Source of the DNA: Streptomyces sabulosicollis
Lineage (GTDB): Bacteria > Actinomycetota > Actinomycetes > Streptomycetales > Streptomycetaceae
Length of the DNA stretch: 49,890 bases
Reading direction: 5' to 3'
Assembly (NCBI RefSeq): GCF_016103465.1
Contig: NZ_JAEEAP010000012.1
Span: forward strand, 1-49,890
Each line of letters starts with the position of its first letter. Within the stretch, counting starts at the first letter, position 1. Of this stretch, positions 16,295 through 24,924 are shown piece by piece. The notes under the pieces were generated by a model. It did not search any database. It saw nothing but the letters and a program-made list of their open reading frames with translations, and was not told the DNA's origin. The position numbers and the translations under genes are program-made.

Positions 16295-17092
16295 ATGCGT
16301 CAGGAGGCCGGGGCGGAGGAGCGCAGGCGGCTGCGCGCCGGGGACCGCCGGGAACTGATCGCCCGGATGATCCAGACCGATGGCACGGTCGTCGTGGAGG
16401 AGCTGGCCCGCTCGCTGGAGGTGACGCCCTCCACCATCCGCCGGGATCTCGCGCTCCTCACCGAACAGGGCACCATAGCCCGCACCTACGGCGGCGCGAT
16501 GAGCGCCGGTCACACCGCCGAGCCCACCCTGGGGCAGCGCAGCGGGCTCGCCGTGGCCGAGAAGGACCGCATCGGGCGCTGGGCGGCAGCGCGGATCGGG
16601 CCGGGCGACACCGTCATCCTCGACGCCGGTACCACCACCGGACGGCTCGCCCACCATCTGCGCGCCCGCGGCGATCTGACCGTGATCACCTGCGGGCTCA
16701 CCGCGCTGCGCGAGCTGGCCGAGGCGGACGGCATCGAGCTGATCACCCTCGCCGGGACCCTGCGCCACGTCAGCCAGGGCTTCGTCGGGCCGCTCGCCGA
16801 GCTGACGCTGTCCCGGCTGACCGCGGACAAGGTCTTCCTCGGCGCCGACGGGCTGGACGCGCGGCTGGGGATCTGCGAGGCGAGCCTCCAGCAGACCTCG
16901 CTCAAGGAGATGATGGCCGACCGCGGCAAGGAGGTGTACGTCCTCGCCGACAGCAGCAAGCTGGGCCAGTCCCCGTTCACCGCCTGGGCGCCGCTGGACC
17001 GGTCGTGGACGCTGGTCACCGACAGCGGCGCCACCGATGACCAGCTCGGCCCGTTCCGTGCGCTGCCCGACACCGAGGTGATCACCGTCTGA
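16295..17092 (+). CDS. DeoR-family transcriptional regulator next to aldolase remnant
   Basis: A 265-residue DeoR regulator. The winged helix is at about residues 17-68 (RRELIARMIQ, LEVTPSTIRRDLALL, then the TYGGAM wing) and the effector domain has the classical DAGTTTGRLAHHL and TCGLTAL motifs, plus FLGADGLD and the Asp-Ser-Ser-Lys (ADSSKLG) segment near the C-terminus. I start at ATG 16295; a GGGGGG stretch serves as weak ribosome-binding site. Further in-frame starts upstream lie inside the repeat-rich promoter. The natural target was probably the divergent aldolase gene, now a remnant, leaving this an orphan regulator or one acting elsewhere. Confidence 0.88.
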   Translation: MRQEAGAEERRRLRAGDRRELIARMIQTDGTVVVEELARSLEVTPSTIRRDLALLTEQGTIARTYGGAMSAGHTAEPTLGQRSGLAVAEKDRIGRWAAARIGPGDTVILDAGTTTGRLAHHLRARGDLTVITCGLTALRELAEADGIELITLAGTLRHVSQGFVGPLAELTLSRLTADKVFLGADGLDARLGICEASLQQTSLKEMMADRGKEVYVLADSSKLGQSPFTAWAPLDRSWTLVTDSGATDDQLGPFRALPDTEVITV

Positions 17093-17119
17093 CGGCGCAC
17101 CACCACGGTGGCGGAACGG

Positions 17120-17144
17120 GGGCCGGGAGCCCGGCTCCCGGCCC
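17120..17144. terminator. Hairpin terminator after DeoR gene
   Basis: GGGCCGGGAGC (17120-17130) pairs perfectly with GCTCCCGGCCC (17134-17144) across a 3-nt loop. It lies between the convergent DeoR and snapalysin-like genes. Confidence 0.75.
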
Positions 17145-17151
17145 GCTCGGG

Positions 17152-17721
17152 TCAGTCCCGGTACGTGCGCGGCGCGGCCGCGGCCGTCGCGCCCGCGCCC
17201 ACGAGGCCGAAGCTGTCCTCGACCTCGGCCTTCTCGGCGGCGTTCGGGTAGGGGTTGGTGCAGGAGACCCCGGCGGTGGAGCCGGACATCAGGCTCGAGC
17301 ACGGCCCCGGCTTCATGTCCGGCAGACCGAGGATGTGGCCGAGCTCGTGCGAGGAGATCCGCACCGTGTTGTAGCCCTCGTCGACGGCCTGGCGGCCGAA
17401 GTAGATCGTGCCGCTGCCCAGACCGGTCGAGAGGGTGCGGGGCCAGCCGTTGTCCGCGATGATCCGGACGTTGGCCCGCTGCCCGGACGCGGCCGGTTTC
17501 AGCTGGACGTTGACCACGCTCTCGTTCCAGATCGCCGCGCCCTTGGCCACGGCATCCTTGAACTCGGCGGCCCCGCTGGCGTCGTACGTCACCGTCCGCG
17601 CGGCGGCGGTGTGCTCCGCCGGGGCGGCGGAGGCAGGGGCGGCCACGGCCTGTCCGGCCGTCAGGGCGAGTACCGCCGTCACCGCGGCGGGTAAAGCGCG
17701 CACGAACCTGCTGGATCTCAC
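17152..17721 (-). CDS. snpA: Snapalysin-like secreted zinc metalloprotease (M7)
   Basis: A 189-residue exported protease. A GTG at 17721 with AGGAGG 6 nt upstream gives a signal peptide (VRSSRFVRALP, Ala/Leu-rich core, cleavage near AAPASA) and then the snapalysin catalytic domain. The extended zinc site HELGHILGLPD supplies two His, the catalytic Glu and the Asp ligand that distinguishes M7 from most HExxH families. Two Cys flank the LMSGSTAGVS segment and probably form a disulfide. Snapalysins are small milk-hydrolysing proteases of Streptomyces. The usual divergent LysR activator (SnpR) is not adjacent; RecQ lies upstream instead. Confidence 0.88.
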   Translation of the reverse strand: MRSSRFVRALPAAVTAVLALTAGQAVAAPASAAPAEHTAAARTVTYDASGAAEFKDAVAKGAAIWNESVVNVQLKPAASGQRANVRIIADNGWPRTLSTGLGSGTIYFGRQAVDEGYNTVRISSHELGHILGLPDMKPGPCSSLMSGSTAGVSCTNPYPNAAEKAEVEDSFGLVGAGATAAAAPRTYRD

Positions 17722-17879
17722 GATCGGCCTCCTCGTGGGGGAAGGATGGACGGTGCAAGTGGGCATGAGCATGGCATGTCGCCGTCTCATCGGCCACTGT
17801 GCCCACACACCTTCTCTCATCCGGCCGGTTGTCCACAGGCGGTCACCGCGAGTACCGCCCGGCCCCCTAGAATCGCCGG

Positions 17880-19799
17880 ATGGCTCTCCCCGACACCGGC
17901 CCCGACATGAGCGACGCCCCCGGCCCCGAGACGAGCGAGGCGCTCGGTCCCGAGACGAGCGAGGCCCCCGGCCCCGTGACGAGCGAGGCGCTCGGCGTTC
18001 TGCGCCGCGTCTTCGGCTACGACTCGTTCCGGGGAGGTCAGCAGGAGATCATCGACCATGTGGTGGCCGGTGGTGACGCGCTCGTCCTCATGCCGACCGG
18101 CGGTGGCAAATCGCTGTGCTACCAGATCCCGGCGCTGGTGCGCGACGGGGTCGGCGTCGTCATCTCCCCCCTGATCGCGCTGATGCAGGACCAGGTCGAC
18201 GCGCTGCGGAACCTAGGGGTGCGGGCCGGGTTCCTCAACTCCACCCAGGACCTGGACGAGCGCCGGATGGTCGAGGCCGAGTTCCTCGCGGGCGAGCTGG
18301 ATCTGCTCTATCTCGCGCCGGAGCGGCTGCGGGTCGAGTCCACGCTGCGGCTGCTGGACCGGGGCACGGTCTCGCTGTTCGCCATCGACGAGGCGCACTG
18401 CGTGGCCCAGTGGGGGCACGATTTCCGGCCCGACTACCTGACCCTGTCCGAGCTGCACGAGCGCTGGCCCACCGTGCCCCGGATCGCGCTGACCGCGACC
18501 GCCACCGAGGCCACCCACGCCGAGATCGCGTCCCGGCTGAAGCTCCAGGACGCGCTGCACTTCGTGGCCAGCTTCGACCGCCCGAACATCCAGTACCGGA
18601 TCGTCGCCAAGAGCGAGCCGAAGAAGCAGCTGCTGGAGCTGGTGCGCACCGAGCACCCCGGCGAGGCGGGGATCGTCTACTGCCTGTCCCGCTCCTCGGT
18701 GGAGAAGACGGCCGAGTTCCTGGTGGCCCAGGGCATCGACGCGGTGCCGTACCACGCGGGGCTGGACGCGCGGACCCGCGCCGAACACCAGGCGCGCTTC
18801 CTGCGCGAGGACGGTCTGGTCGTGGTGGCCACGATCGCCTTCGGCATGGGGATCGACAAGCCCGATGTGCGGTTCGTGGCCCATCTGGACCTCCCCAAGT
18901 CCGTCGAGGGCTACTACCAGGAGACGGGCCGGGCCGGGCGTGACGGGCTGCCCTCCACCGCATGGCTGGCGTACGGGCTCCAGGACGTGGTCCAGCAGCG
19001 GAAGATGATCGACACCTCTGAGGGCGACGACGCCCATCGGCGCCGCCTCGGCGGCCATCTGGACGCGATGCTGGCGCTGTGCGAGACGGTGGAGTGCCGT
19101 CGGGTGGGGCTGCTGGCGTACTTCGGCCAGGAGTCCACCCCCTGCGGCAACTGCGACACCTGCCTCACGCCCCCGGAGTCCTGGGACGGCACCATCCCCG
19201 CGCAGAAGCTGCTGTCCACGGTGGTGCGGCTCAAGCGGGAGCGCAACCAGAAGTTCGGCGCGGGGCAGATCATCGACATCCTGCTCGGCAAGAAGACGGC
19301 CAAGGTCATCCAGTTCGACCATGACGCGCTGTCGGTGTTCGGCATCGGCACCGAGCTGCGCGAGGCGGAATGGCGGGGCGTGGTGCGGCAGTTGCTGGCG
19401 CAGGGGCTGCTCGGCGTCGAAGGGGACTACGGCACGCTGGTGCTCACCGACGCGAGCGCGGAGGTGCTGGGCCGGCGGCGTGAGGTCAGGCTGCGACGCG
19501 AGCCGGAGAAGGCGTCGCGCACCGCGAAGGGGAAGACGGGGGCCTCGGGGAAGGCCAAGAAGGCCCCGGTGGATCTGCCGGAGGAGGCCGTGCCGGTCTT
19601 CGAGCGGCTGCGCGCCTGGCGTGCGGCGACCGCGAAGGAGCAGGGCGTGCCCGCGTATGTGGTCTTCCACGACGCCACCCTGCGCGAGATCGCCACCCGT
19701 GCCCCGGCCACCCTCGAGGAGCTCGGCACGGTGACCGGGGTCGGCGAGAACAAGCTGGTGAAATACGGGCAGGGGATCCTGGACACCCTGGCGTCCTGA
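17880..19799 (+). CDS. recQ: ATP-dependent DNA helicase RecQ
   Basis: A 639-residue RecQ-family 3'-5' helicase. A Pro/Glu/Ser-rich leader of about 39 residues contains three near-copies of GPETSEAL/P. The superfamily 2 motifs follow: FRGGQQEII (motif 0), Walker A PTGGGKS at 72-78, DEAH at 170-173 in [19 protein letters not shown] with the RecQ aromatic loop, TATAT, and [13 protein letters not shown] with [10 protein letters not shown]. The RecQ zinc-binding region is present (ECRR, then CGNCDTC), followed by the winged helix, a basic Lys/Arg linker near 545 and an HRDC domain to the end. It acts in recombination and replication repair. The start at 17880 has a poor ribosome site. Confidence 0.95.
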   Translation: MALPDTGPDMSDAPGPETSEALGPETSEAPGPVTSEALGVLRRVFGYDSFRGGQQEIIDHVVAGGDALVLMPTGGGKSLCYQIPALVRDGVGVVISPLIALMQDQVDALRNLGVRAGFLNSTQDLDERRMVEAEFLAGELDLLYLAPERLRVESTLRLLDRGTVSLFAIDEAHCVAQWGHDFRPDYLTLSELHERWPTVPRIALTATATEATHAEIASRLKLQDALHFVASFDRPNIQYRIVAKSEPKKQLLELVRTEHPGEAGIVYCLSRSSVEKTAEFLVAQGIDAVPYHAGLDARTRAEHQARFLREDGLVVVATIAFGMGIDKPDVRFVAHLDLPKSVEGYYQETGRAGRDGLPSTAWLAYGLQDVVQQRKMIDTSEGDDAHRRRLGGHLDAMLALCETVECRRVGLLAYFGQESTPCGNCDTCLTPPESWDGTIPAQKLLSTVVRLKRERNQKFGAGQIIDILLGKKTAKVIQFDHDALSVFGIGTELREAEWRGVVRQLLAQGLLGVEGDYGTLVLTDASAEVLGRRREVRLRREPEKASRTAKGKTGASGKAKKAPVDLPEEAVPVFERLRAWRAATAKEQGVPAYVVFHDATLREIATRAPATLEELGTVTGVGENKLVKYGQGILDTLAS

Positions 19800-19824
19800 C
19801 CGCACCAATCCCCTGACAGTACGT

Positions 19825-19862
19825 CAAACCCCCGCCTCCGCAAGCCCGGAAGCGGGGGTTTG
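19825..19862 (+). terminator. Intrinsic terminator after recQ
   Basis: CAAACCCCCGC (19825-19835) pairs perfectly with GCGGGGGTTTG (19852-19862), so A and T runs flank a G/C stem, a bidirectional form placed between convergent genes. Confidence 0.8.
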
Positions 19863-19894
19863 GCATGTCCGGAGCACAGGGGTTACCGATGGGT

Positions 19895-19909
19895 GTTACC
19901 TGAGGTAAC
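19895..19909. repeat. Perfect short palindrome GTTACC-TGA-GGTAAC
   Basis: Six-base arms surround a 3-base centre, with a GGTTACC just upstream at 19881. It lies between convergent genes and not in front of a gene, so an operator role is doubtful. The rest of the 19863-20007 spacer shows nothing else. Confidence 0.5.
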
Positions 19910-20007
19910 GTCAGAGCCCGTGGCCCCTGGGCCGTGGCCGCCGGGGACTGGGGTGCTCCGGCGGCCACTCACCCGCGCGCTGTTCCTCATACCGTACGCG
20001 GCGGTTC

Positions 20008-22227
20008 CTACAGCTCCTTGATGCGGATGTCGCGGTAGGAGATCACATCATCGGTGCTGTGGACCTGGAGACCGATGTACCCGGAGGAGTACCGGCGGCC
20101 GTCCGTGCCGGGGTCGTCCGAGCGCGGCGGGGTGAACTCCTGGCCGCCGGTGTTCTCGAACTCATTGAGCAGCACACCGTTGCGGTAGATCGAGAAGTGC
20201 TGACCGACCACCCGGATCTCATAGTCGTTCCAGCTGCCCTTGGGGGTGACCCCCGCCCCGGCCAGCCCGACCCGGTCGAAACCGTAGATCGAGCCGGTCT
20301 TGTACATGTCGCCGTCCGGACGGTCGAGGATCTGCACCTCGTGCCCGTACTTGATGGCGACCCACTCCGGGCGGGACTCCTCGGGATGGTCATGGACGTA
20401 CGGGAAGCGCACGAAGACACCGCCGTTGGCATTGCCCGTCCCGGGTGCGTCATCGCGGAACTGCAGCTTCAGCGAGAAGTCGTCGTACGTCCGCTGCGGG
20501 AACCACAGCATGCCCATGCCCTCGACCGAGGTGTCGCTGGTCATGCTGCCGTCGTCATTGAGACCGAAGGCCCCGCCGCCCACGTGCTGCCACTTGTCGA
20601 AGGACTTCCTGGTGCCGTCGAACAGCGGGCGGTAGCCCTCGTCCTGGCCGGGCTTGCCGATCCCGGACTGCTTGGCCGCCTTGTTGATCGCCCGGTACTC
20701 GCGCTGGTCGATGACGCCGTCGGCGAGCAGCTTGTCGGTGACGGCGGTGACGTGCTTGAGGAAGAGGGCGTGGGAGGACCAGTCCTTCTCGTCCTCGATC
20801 AGCTCATTGATGGTGCAGCGGCTGCGGGTGATGCGGTTGGGGACGCCGGTGTCCACCGTGCCGACGATCACCGTGAGCCGCTCGTCCCACTCCGGGCACG
20901 CGGGCGCGGGCACCCCGCCGCCCTCGGCCACGGTGAACGCGAGCGTCCGGGCCTCGGAGGTGTTGCCCGCCTTGTCGGTGGCGCGGTACGCCACCGTGTG
21001 GCGACCCACCCGGTCCACCACCACGGGGGTGGTGTAGGCGAGGTACGGACCGCTGTCCAGGGAGTACTCGACCTTCTCCACCCCGGAGTCGTCGTCCGCG
21101 GCGGTGAGCGTGACCTTGGCGGTGCCCACATAGGCGCCGTCGGAGTTCTTGACCCCGTCGATCCGCGCGGACGTCACCGGGGGCATGGTGTCCTCGGTCG
21201 GCGGGGCCACCACGGTGAAGTCCACCGACTTCACCTCCGACACATTGCCCGCCTTGTCCGCCGCCCGGTAGCGCACCGTGTGCGCGCCCGCGTCATGGAC
21301 CATCACCGGACCGGTGTAGGGCTGGAACTCCCCGTCGCCCAGGGCGTAGTCGATCCGGTTGACCCCGGAGCCGGTGTCGGAAGCGGTGACGGTCACGGTG
21401 GCCATGCCGATGTACGCACCGGACGGGTCCTTCTCACCGGAGACGGTGGCGGAGGTCTCGGGCGGTGTGGAGTCGTCCGTCGGCGGCGCCACGACGGTGA
21501 AGTCCACCGACTTCGCCTCCGATACGTTCCCCGCCTTGTCCACGGCCCGGTAGCGGATGGTGTGCGCGCCCACCTGGTGGACCATCACCGGGGCGGTGTA
21601 CGGCTGGAAGCCCCCGTCGCCTTCGGCGAACTCGATCCGGTCCACGCCGGAGCCCTCGTCGGTGGCGGACACGCTGACGGTGGCCATCCCGATGTACGCG
21701 CCGTCCGCGTCTCGATCGCCCTCGACCTTCGCCGAGACCTCGGGCGCGGTGGTGTCCTCGCCCCCGCCGCCGTCGGTGACCACCAGGATGCCCTGCATCT
21801 GGCCGTGGCCGGGGATGGTGCAGTGGTAGCGGTAGCGGCCGGGGCTGAGGGTGACCTCGGCGGTGTGCTTGCCGCCGCTGTCGTCGGAGGGGTTGGCGAG
21901 AATGTTCAGCGGGACGTCGTTGTTGTACTCGGGGTCGGAGACGTCGAAGGTCAGGGTGTGCGGCATCCCCGTGGTGTTGCCGGTGGCCGTGCTGTTCTCG
22001 AAGACGATGGTGGCCTTCCCGGCGACCGCGTTGGTGGGCGCCGAGGCGTACTTGGTGATGTCGTCACCCGCGGTCCAGGTGAGGGTCTGCTGGGCGGCCT
22101 GCCGGGTGTCGTCCTGCCCGTAGGCCACCGTCGCCGTCCCCGAGCTCAGCCCGAGGACCATGAGCAGCGCGGCGAGCAGGGGCAGCCAGGGTCTGATCGG
22201 TTCGGGGCGCCTTCGTCTCACGGTCAC
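20008..22227 (-). CDS. Secreted cupredoxin / Ig-like repeat / DUF1080 (3-keto-disaccharide hydrolase-type) protein
   Basis: A 739-residue exported multidomain protein. A signal peptide (RPWLPLLAALLMVLGL, cleavage near residue 37) leads to a cupredoxin domain, about 45-150, with a full type-1 copper ligand set: His90 in MPHTLTF and C-x4-H-x2-M (Cys136, His141, Met144). Three Ig-like repeats of about 92 residues follow, each with GAYxGxAxVxxxAxDxxSGV and YRAxDKAGNxSE. A helical linker of about 85 residues leads to a C-terminal DUF1080 domain (about 531-739: PLFDGTRKSFDKW, GNANGGVFVRFP, YEIRVVGQHFSIYRNG). DUF1080 members include 3-keto-glycoside hydrolases. The GTG start overlaps the stop of the sugar dehydrogenase gene (GTGA). 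Confidence 0.85.
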   Translation of the reverse strand: MTVRRRRPEPIRPWLPLLAALLMVLGLSSGTATVAYGQDDTRQAAQQTLTWTAGDDITKYASAPTNAVAGKATIVFENSTATGNTTGMPHTLTFDVSDPEYNNDVPLNILANPSDDSGGKHTAEVTLSPGRYRYHCTIPGHGQMQGILVVTDGGGGEDTTAPEVSAKVEGDRDADGAYIGMATVSVSATDEGSGVDRIEFAEGDGGFQPYTAPVMVHQVGAHTIRYRAVDKAGNVSEAKSVDFTVVAPPTDDSTPPETSATVSGEKDPSGAYIGMATVTVTASDTGSGVNRIDYALGDGEFQPYTGPVMVHDAGAHTVRYRAADKAGNVSEVKSVDFTVVAPPTEDTMPPVTSARIDGVKNSDGAYVGTAKVTLTAADDDSGVEKVEYSLDSGPYLAYTTPVVVDRVGRHTVAYRATDKAGNTSEARTLAFTVAEGGGVPAPACPEWDERLTVIVGTVDTGVPNRITRSRCTINELIEDEKDWSSHALFLKHVTAVTDKLLADGVIDQREYRAINKAAKQSGIGKPGQDEGYRPLFDGTRKSFDKWQHVGGGAFGLNDDGSMTSDTSVEGMGMLWFPQRTYDDFSLKLQFRDDAPGTGNANGGVFVRFPYVHDHPEESRPEWVAIKYGHEVQILDRPDGDMYKTGSIYGFDRVGLAGAGVTPKGSWNDYEIRVVGQHFSIYRNGVLLNEFENTGGQEFTPPRSDDPGTDGRRYSSGYIGLQVHSTDDVISYRDIRIKEL

Positions 22228-24722
22228 TCCGCCTTCCTGGCCAGGTCCTGGGCGAGCGGAGTGGGCTCGCCGCCGGTGTACGTGATGTGCCACAGCGCCG
22301 ACTTGGAGTCGGAGGTGAAGAAGCCGCGCCCGTAGTCGAGGACGTAGAGCGAACCGTCCGGGGCGAACTTCCAGTCCATGAGGTTGCGGATGCCGTCGGC
22401 GCCGACCGGGATGATCTTCTTGAGGGATTCGGCGTGCACCGGCAGCCCGCCCTTGCCGACGGTCTTCGGATCGGTCAGCACCGCGTGGCGGGGCTGGTCG
22501 GCGTCGTAGAAGTCACCGACGAACCACTTGCCGTCCCAGTACTGGGGCCACTTGGTGGTGCTGTCGCTGGTGGCGTCGTAGCGGTAGACCGGGCCGTTCA
22601 TGGTGGCCTGGCCGCCGCCCTTCAGCCACGGCAGCAGGTACCTGGCCTCCGAGGTCTTGTAGCTGGGGATGCCGTTCGCGTCCCGCGGGTAGTCGGGGGC
22701 GCCGCCCTGGGGCGAGTACCAGATGGTGTTCGCGGTGATGGGCGGCAGGTTCACCAGCCCGTCGTTGTTGGGCGACTCGTTCTTGGGGTGGTCGCAGTCG
22801 TACCAGCCCAGCGGCTTGCTGGGGTCGGGCAGATTGCGGTCCCGGTAGGGCTGCTTGTTGCCCATGCAGAACGGCCAGCCGTGGTTGCCGGCCTTGGTGA
22901 TGGCGGCGAAGGTGTCGTACTTGGCCGGGCCCCAGGTGGTGCTGGGCTCGCCCGCGTCCGGGCCGACCCAGCCCGCGTAGAGGATGTCGGTCTTCTGGTC
23001 CACGAAGATCCGGGCCGGGTTGCGCACCCCCATCACATAGATCTCGCCTCGGGTCTTGCCACCGCCCTCGTCGGGCTCCTTGCCGGTGAAGAGATTGCCC
23101 TCGGGGAGGGTGTAGGTGCCGTCGTCCTCGGGGTGGATCCGCAGGATCTTGCCGTTGAGGTTGTGGGTGTTGCCCGCGGTGCGGCGGGCGTCGGCGAAGG
23201 AGACGCCCTTGTAGTTCGGCTGCGGGTTGTTCCCGGAATAGCCGTCGCTGAACTGCGAGGAGTTGTTGTCCCCGGTGGCGATGTAGAGGTTGCCCTTGGA
23301 GTCCCAGCTCATCCCGCCGCCCGCGTGGCAGCAGCTGTGGATCTGGACCGGCCAGGAGAGCAGGACCTTCTCCGAGCCCAGGTCCAGCTTGTTGCTCTTC
23401 AGGTCCAGGGTGAACCGGGAGACGCGGCGCTCGGCCATCTGGGTGTCCCGGTTGATCCGGGAGTGCGGGGTGTAGTGCAGATACACCCAGCCGTTGGTGA
23501 GGAAGTCCGGGTCCAGCTCGATACCGAGCAGCCCCTCCTCGTTCTTGATCAGCTCATCGCCGCCGCCCTTGTTGCCGAAGACGGTCAGGGCGCCCGCGAG
23601 CGTCACCCTGCCGGTGGCCGGATCGTAGACATGGATCTGGCCCTGGCCCTTGCCGACCTCCGGGTCGTTCCAGTCGGTGACCACGGGCGCGCTGTTGTCG
23701 CCGCCGCCCCGGCCGATGTACAGCACCCGGCCGTCCTTGGCGACGACGAGGCCGTGCGGCTCGCCGATCTGGTCGGACTGGCCCGGCTGATTGGGCTTGG
23801 TGACGCGCTCGGCCTTGTAGTTCGCGTTGATGGTCGCCTTGCAGTCGGCGCGGGAGAGCCGGGTGGTCCACAGCAGCGCCCCGCGCAGATGGGCGCGGAA
23901 GTCGGTCTCCTGGAAGGTGGACACCGTGCCGCCCATGCCGGTGTAGAAGGAGCGGCCGCCGTCGTAGTCACGGCACCAGGAGATCGGGTGGTCCGCGCCG
24001 TTGGCGCCGGTGCCCGGCTGGTAGCTGGACTCGCGGACCCGGGCCACGGTGTGCACCGTGCCGGAGGGGTTGTCCTTCCAGTTGGTCCAGGTGTCGGTGC
24101 GCTTCCACTCCAGCGGCAGTTCCTTGGTGGCCGGGTGGACGCGGTCTCCGACCTCCACCACGGCACGCTGGGCGGTGGCCGGGCTGGTGGCCGCCGGGCG
24201 GGCGCCGATCAGCCCGCCGAACCAGTCGGAGTACGGCTCGTTGCGGGCCGCGTCATGGATGCCGAGGAAGCCGCCGCCCGCCTCCATGTACGCCTCGAGC
24301 CCCGCTTCCTGCTCGGGGTCGAGCACATCGCCGGAGCCGGTCAGGAAGACCACGGCGTTGTACTTGCCGAGCCGGGGCTTGGTGAAGACCGAGGCGTCGG
24401 CGGTGGCGTCGACGGTGAACCGGGTCGCCGCGGGCCCCTGGTTGCCGATCCGCTCGATGGCCTCGATGCCCGCGTTCACGGTGGCCGGCTCGTCCCCCGC
24501 CGAGCCGTGGAACACCAGGACCCGGACGTTGTCACCGCCGGGCGGCGACGGCAGCGTGAGTGGCGCACGATCCTCGGGCCGGGCGCTGGCGGGGGTCCCG
24601 CCCAGCAGGGTGGCGGTGAGGGCGCCGAAGAGCAGTGCCGCCATCCCCGCGCGTCTCCTTCGCAGCCGACCGGCTGTCAGCCCTCTTCTTTTTGAGGGCA
24701 TTTGGTACGGTATGTCCCGCAT
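22224..24722 (-). CDS. Secreted ThuA domain / glucose-sorbosone dehydrogenase fusion
   Basis: An 832-residue exported protein. After an Arg-rich signal peptide (cleavage near ASA, residue 47) comes a ThuA-like domain, about 65-300, with VRVLVFHGSAG, GGGFLGIHDAA and YTGMGGT; ThuA proteins are linked to trehalose and 3-keto-sugar metabolism. The second part, about 325-810, is a soluble glucose/sorbosone dehydrogenase beta-propeller: EPHGLVVAKDGRVLYIGRGG, EGLLGIELDPDF, HAGGGMSWDSKGNLYIATGD, GVRNPARI and the final LDYGRG. Such domains typically use PQQ and calcium; no PQQ synthesis genes are in the window. I use ATG 24722; ATG 24701 is an alternative. The stop is coupled to the cupredoxin gene. 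Confidence 0.88.
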   Translation of the reverse strand: MRDIPYQMPSKRRGLTAGRLRRRRAGMAALLFGALTATLLGGTPASARPEDRAPLTLPSPPGGDNVRVLVFHGSAGDEPATVNAGIEAIERIGNQGPAATRFTVDATADASVFTKPRLGKYNAVVFLTGSGDVLDPEQEAGLEAYMEAGGGFLGIHDAARNEPYSDWFGGLIGARPAATSPATAQRAVVEVGDRVHPATKELPLEWKRTDTWTNWKDNPSGTVHTVARVRESSYQPGTGANGADHPISWCRDYDGGRSFYTGMGGTVSTFQETDFRAHLRGALLWTTRLSRADCKATINANYKAERVTKPNQPGQSDQIGEPHGLVVAKDGRVLYIGRGGGDNSAPVVTDWNDPEVGKGQGQIHVYDPATGRVTLAGALTVFGNKGGGDELIKNEEGLLGIELDPDFLTNGWVYLHYTPHSRINRDTQMAERRVSRFTLDLKSNKLDLGSEKVLLSWPVQIHSCCHAGGGMSWDSKGNLYIATGDNNSSQFSDGYSGNNPQPNYKGVSFADARRTAGNTHNLNGKILRIHPEDDGTYTLPEGNLFTGKEPDEGGGKTRGEIYVMGVRNPARIFVDQKTDILYAGWVGPDAGEPSTTWGPAKYDTFAAITKAGNHGWPFCMGNKQPYRDRNLPDPSKPLGWYDCDHPKNESPNNDGLVNLPPITANTIWYSPQGGAPDYPRDANGIPSYKTSEARYLLPWLKGGGQATMNGPVYRYDATSDSTTKWPQYWDGKWFVGDFYDADQPRHAVLTDPKTVGKGGLPVHAESLKKIIPVGADGIRNLMDWKFAPDGSLYVLDYGRGFFTSDSKSALWHITYTGGEPTPLAQDLARKAE

Positions 24723-24924
24723 TGGTCACCCATCCCTCTCACGTACCGATAGCACCGCTGAAGGAAGCTAGACGGCTTTTCGCAAGTCGCCAATAGCTAT
24801 GACCGCAACTCAACGAACTTTGTCCTGAGTGTGGATGAACGGGAATCGCCCGGCTACCGTGAAAGCACCCCGGGGCATCTGCGCATCGTCAACGGCAGGG
24901 GATCCACAGCGATTTGGGAGAACG
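24723..24924. promoter_or_regulatory. Divergent promoter region, sugar dehydrogenase / laccase
   Basis: The 202-bp spacer separates the minus-strand ThuA-dehydrogenase operon from the plus-strand laccase gene and must drive both. I see an AT-richer core (about 24771-24830) but no confident -35/-10 pair or palindromic operator. Confidence 0.4.

Noticed and set aside
20059-24695. Two long plus-strand frames opposite the cupredoxin-DUF1080 and ThuA-dehydrogenase genes
   Set aside because: Composition is low-complexity and the opposite strand has signal peptides and complete domain motifs.
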